DNA of 10,276 bases, taken from the NCBI GenBank assembly GCA_034696485.1, contig JAQIWT010001576.1, positions 1-10,276 of the forward strand. The letters are read 5' to 3'. The position numbers and the translations under genes are program-made. Source of the stretch: Isohypsibius dastychi. Its lineage: Eukaryota; Tardigrada; Eutardigrada; Parachela; Isohypsibiidae. Within the stretch, counting starts at the first letter, position 1. The number at the start of each line of letters is the position of its first letter. The notes under the pieces are model-generated. The model had not been told where the DNA came from and searched no databases. It worked only from the letters and a program-made list of their open reading frames with translations. This document shows positions 8,009 through 10,276 of the stretch, in pieces.

Positions 8009-8254
8009 TTAAGTGCTGCAGCAGAAACGATCGCAGTTTCGTCGGCTGAAGTTGTTCCCAATTTTGAAATTACAAACATTAGACGCACACCGCCTTCCAC
8101 ATTGATTGGCTGCTCCACAGGACTTGGATGCGATTCCGTCATTGCTCAGGCATCCGTTATCCTTGGTTCTCCGAACTTTCCCTTGTTGTTCCGAGAGATG
8201 AGCCATGGAGGCAATAATCATTGCAACGAGGAAGATTGCGACGAATTTGTTCAT
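8009..8254 (-). CDS. Secreted eight-cysteine peptide precursor, 81 aa
   Basis: The ATG at 8254 starts a signal peptide (NKFVAIFLVAMIIASMAHLS) with cleavage likely near residues 19–24. The mature peptide, about 57 residues, is basic at its start (KVRRTK) and has eight cysteines at 35, 46, 52, 56, 61, 74, 78 and 79. The spacing is C-x10-C-x5-C-x3-C-x4-C-x12-C-x3-C-C, which would give four disulfides. Small secreted peptides of this build include antimicrobial peptides, protease inhibitors, venom-type peptides and hormones. The spacing fits none I know precisely, so function is left open. The coding part has no intron, but a 53-bp intron sits just upstream of the ATG, and a TATA box lies upstream. 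No AATAAA was found after the stop; an AATATA variant is present about 100 bp downstream. Confidence 0.85.
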   Translation of the reverse strand: MNKFVAIFLVAMIIASMAHLSEQQGKVRRTKDNGCLSNDGIASKSCGAANQCGRRCASNVCNFKIGNNFSRRNCDRFCCST

Positions 8255-8258
8255 TTTT

Positions 8259-8311
8259 CTGCAAACACAAATTTAGCTCAAAACAGAACAAAAGAAACGA
8301 ACCAACCGTAC
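8259..8311 (-). other. 5' UTR intron of the eight-Cys peptide gene
   Basis: On the minus strand CAG|GTACGG at 8311 and TTTGCAG ending at 8259 define a 53-bp intron with a pyrimidine-rich interior. The acceptor lies four bases before the ATG. Size and signals match the coding introns of neighbouring genes. Confidence 0.65.
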
Positions 8312-8400
8312 CTGCTGATAATTGAGATTGGACGCTGTGGAACTGTATTTGCAAAATCGTAAAGTGAAGTCAACTGATTTGAAATGTTTAGCTGAAGCAG

Positions 8401-8410
8401 TTTATATATA
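8401..8410 (-). promoter_or_regulatory. TATA box for the eight-Cys peptide gene
   Basis: TATATATAAA reads on the minus strand, the clearest TATA box in the window. It is about 147 bp upstream of the ATG, or 94 bp once the leader intron is removed. The sequence is nearly symmetrical and also reads as a TATA box on the plus strand. Confidence 0.55.
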
Positions 8411-8424
8411 ATGGAAGAACAATA

Positions 8425-8712
8425 GTGCAACTGGGTAATGCCCACAGTAAGTGCCCTAAGGCCAGTACTTTGAACAATAACACGGATATCCATTCAGTTA
8501 CGTCATCAGTATATCTCGAACTTCTTCTTCATCCGTCCGATATCGCAATAGTCACTTACACGAATGCGGGAAATGCGTATGTTGTTGTTAAACTGCAGGG
8601 CGGACAACCACTGCACGTAACTGTAACGCAATCTAACCGCGATGAAATACGGGAGTTCGGAACAACATCCGCGTTTGGTCACTTGATTCTCGCTATCGTT
8701 GTCGTCTGTTAA
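8425..8712 (+). other. Doubtful plus-strand open frame ending before an AATAAA
   Basis: A 95-codon frame has no ATG start (GTG at 8425; an in-frame TAG lies near 8390). It has beta-like hydrophobic alternation (IAIVTYTNAGNAYVVVKLQG) and a hydrophobic C-terminus (FGHLILAIVVVC) that looks like a GPI-anchor or membrane tail. The TAA at 8710–8712 is followed 40 bp later by AATAAA, which is why it is listed. It might be the last exon of a plus-strand gene, but no 5' exon was found and the upstream region is occupied by the eight-Cys gene promoter. Confidence 0.2.
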
Positions 8713-8751
8713 ACTTTCCACTGACGCACTTGAATCAGGATATTTCCACTA

Positions 8752-8757
8752 AATAAA
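8752..8757 (+). terminator. Candidate AATAAA signal
   Basis: AATAAA lies 40 bp after the stop of the doubtful plus-strand frame. If that frame is not a gene, this is a chance match in an AT-rich stretch. Confidence 0.25.
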
Positions 8758-8912
8758 ACAGTCAGTTTTTGTGTTCGTAAACACAGGTTTTCCCGCAAGT
8801 GTTCTGATAGACATCTTGACAAATCTGCTGCTACGATATCAGTGCGTTACTTGCTGGATCTCTTTCGGCAAACATCCCCATGAAGGCTAGCAAAATTTTG
8901 TGTGATGTACCT

Positions 8913-9314
8913 CTACTGTTCATTTTGCATCCAGTGTAACCAGCAATCAACAGGGTACGCAGAACACAAAAATATGATTCTCTTACATGACTTGCGAAAC
9001 AGAAATGCACTTTTGTCGGGTTCTTTGTGAACTATTAAATTGCTACAGTATTTTACGCTGTCATCAAGAGAGAAAGCAACAAATGAGACTACACCGTTTT
9101 TGCTACAAGGTTTTCGGTTCCAAACCCGGGCGTTTAACATTGCTGCATGACTAGATGAGGACTCAGTATACCACCAACTAACGCGCTTATCAATTGGCCC
9201 CTGATAGGAGTCTTCTGCCAAGATAGGCATTCCTGCCCTGATTAAATAGTCATATCTTAACCTTAGCCGAATCGCACCGCGGCCATAAGATAGTAGACAT
9301 CCGAATAACACCAC
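8913..9314 (-). other. Open frame without ATG, Cys-containing; possible exon or relic
   Basis: A 133-codon minus-strand frame ends with TAG at 8913. It begins after a stop with no ATG until an internal one near residue 29. The chain has six cysteines after about residue 70 (KPCSKNG, VKYCSNL, RKSCKRIIFLCSAYPVDCWL). The length is near the chance limit, and it ends up against the promoter of the gene at 9390 on the other strand. It may be an exon of an undetected minus-strand gene, a relic or chance. Confidence 0.22.
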
Positions 9315-9389
9315 CGTATAGGTACTAAATCTGCGTCGTTTTCAAAACTTTGGTCTGAACTGCAGTCCAAGTGAAAGCTGCATAACAAC

Positions 9390-10052
9390 ATGGCAAACGG
9401 GCTGCCGAAGGAGATTCAGAAAGTATTCCCCATGTTCCAGAATCTGCACTTCAAGTATGATGTCGACAATGGGCCGTCTGTGTCATTCCAACTTCCTCGT
9501 AACCCACCTCAAAATCACGCACCTCCTCAGGCGAAAAAGAAACCACCGCAGCCACAGCCAAAGGACACCAACGATCAGAAAACTAAGAGGAAACTGAATG
9601 TAAGTTTCTGAAAAATAGTGAAATTGCTTGAGGTATCATTTTGATTCCGCAGAGACTTCACGCAGAATTGAATACTGCAAAACAGCGGGAAAATGCTGCG
9701 TTAGCGAAATTGGCGCAAGCCGAAAAAGAGAAGCAGAATCTGGATGCTGCAAAGATCCCAGTTCAGGTCATCCACGTCACTCAAAGCTTGGCGAACCTCG
9801 AGGTAACCTTTTCAGTCGTGAGAACGAATGATTTTGAACACAGTTCTTGAACAGGTTCAGAAGCCGATCCCGAATAACGCACTTGGTAGACTTTGTCGCA
9901 AGCTGGGATTTAGCGCAGCTTCGTACCAAGAACTCAAATCCAATGGATTTAGTTCCGTTGATGATTTGGATCTTATCAAGGCAGCTGACTTGAAAATGAT
10001 CACATTAATGCGAGATCGCCTCGCACTTCGCAAATACTTGTTTGAAGATTAG
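9390..10052 (+). CDS. Pro-rich, coiled-coil protein with C-terminal SAM-like domain, 185 aa, 3 exons
   Basis: Exons: 9390–9599, 9653–9802, 9855–10052; introns are 53 and 52 bp, GT–AG, all phase 0, and the joined frame ends in TAG. There is no signal peptide, so it is probably cytosolic or nuclear. Residues 38–64 are Pro/Gln/Lys-rich and end in a basic patch (KTKRK). Residues 71–105 are a charged, Ala-rich helix predicted as coiled coil (RLHAELNTAKQRENAALAKL). Residues 127–184 fit a SAM-type helical bundle: LGFSAASYQELKSNGFSSVD, then DLDLIKAADLKM and a last helix DRLALRKYL, matching the usual Y…F, LxxL, DL and final-helix pattern. SAM domains mediate protein or RNA contacts, and with the coiled coil this suggests an oligomeric scaffold. 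The usual Gly-His before the last helix is absent (LMRDRLAL). Each exon corresponds to about one domain. Confidence 0.87.
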
Positions 10053-10276
10053 CAGCCTATGATTTCCAATTCGCGTATTGTTCAGAGAGTTCCTGTCTGA
10101 CACCCAAGTTCATTCGAGCTGATCTATCAACGATAACTATATTGTATAGCCCAGCTTGTTTTATGATGTTGCGCTGATGCCAAGTAATGAAGGAATCATT
10201 GCATTCATTCGTAAAGAGGAAGTTCATTCTTTTTCGTCGACCCTATGATTAGTCAAGTCTGTTCAACAAAGTGATA
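10053..10276. other. 3' flank of the SAM-like gene
   Basis: No AATAAA and no supported coding frame is seen here. The transcript probably ends in this stretch or just beyond the edge. Confidence 0.4.

Noticed and set aside
8102-8362. Plus-strand 86-codon frame and a minus-strand 65-codon frame over the eight-Cys gene
   Set aside because: Both are shadows; one reads through the leader intron, and only the 81-codon frame has a signal peptide and patterned cysteines.
1-10276. Bacterial or viral origin, CRISPR, transposon
   Set aside because: Several genes need spliceosomal introns, and no spaced repeats, terminal inverted repeats, transposase or polymerase motifs were seen.

Overview
The window is eukaryotic nuclear DNA from a small, compact metazoan genome. 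The coding regions become continuous only after removing GT–AG introns, nearly all 52–61 bp long. Genes lie about 1–2 kb apart on both strands, and AATAAA-type signals follow two stop codons. The content (aminergic-like GPCR, lipocalin, many small secreted proteins) fits an ecdysozoan or related invertebrate. Tardigrades and mites have such compact genes, but the species is an inference and no marker settles it.

Layout: (1) 1–505, minus: 3' part of a Cys-rich protein gene running off the left edge, with an awkward frame switch at its 5' end. (2) About 858–1047, plus: a possible orphan exon with a signal-peptide-like start. (3) 1309–2531, plus: a seven-exon gene for a secreted Gly/His/Asn-rich protein of 195 aa; it converges on (4) 2897–3304, minus: a secreted acidic protein of 135 aa, and each has its own polyadenylation signal in the gap. 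(5) 3995–5123, minus: a complete two-exon class A GPCR of 358 aa with aminergic hallmarks and a probable 5' UTR intron. (6) 5256–6453: about 1.2 kb with no supported gene. (7) 6454–7318, minus: a three-exon secreted lipocalin of 249 aa. (8) 7420–7815, minus: a doubtful ORF. (9) 8009–8254, minus: a secreted eight-cysteine peptide of 81 aa with a TATA box and a 5' UTR intron. (10) 8400–9389: two doubtful open frames on opposite strands. (11) 9390–10052, plus: a three-exon protein of 185 aa with a Pro-rich region, a coiled coil and a C-terminal SAM-like domain.

Four of the six well-supported genes encode signal-peptide proteins, so the region is rich in secreted products. Nothing shows that they act in one pathway, and I see no mobile element, CRISPR array, rRNA or tRNA. 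The least described items are the eight-Cys peptide, the Gly-rich protein with its chain of G|GT exon junctions, the orphan GPCR with altered signature motifs, and the Cys-rich partial gene at the left edge.
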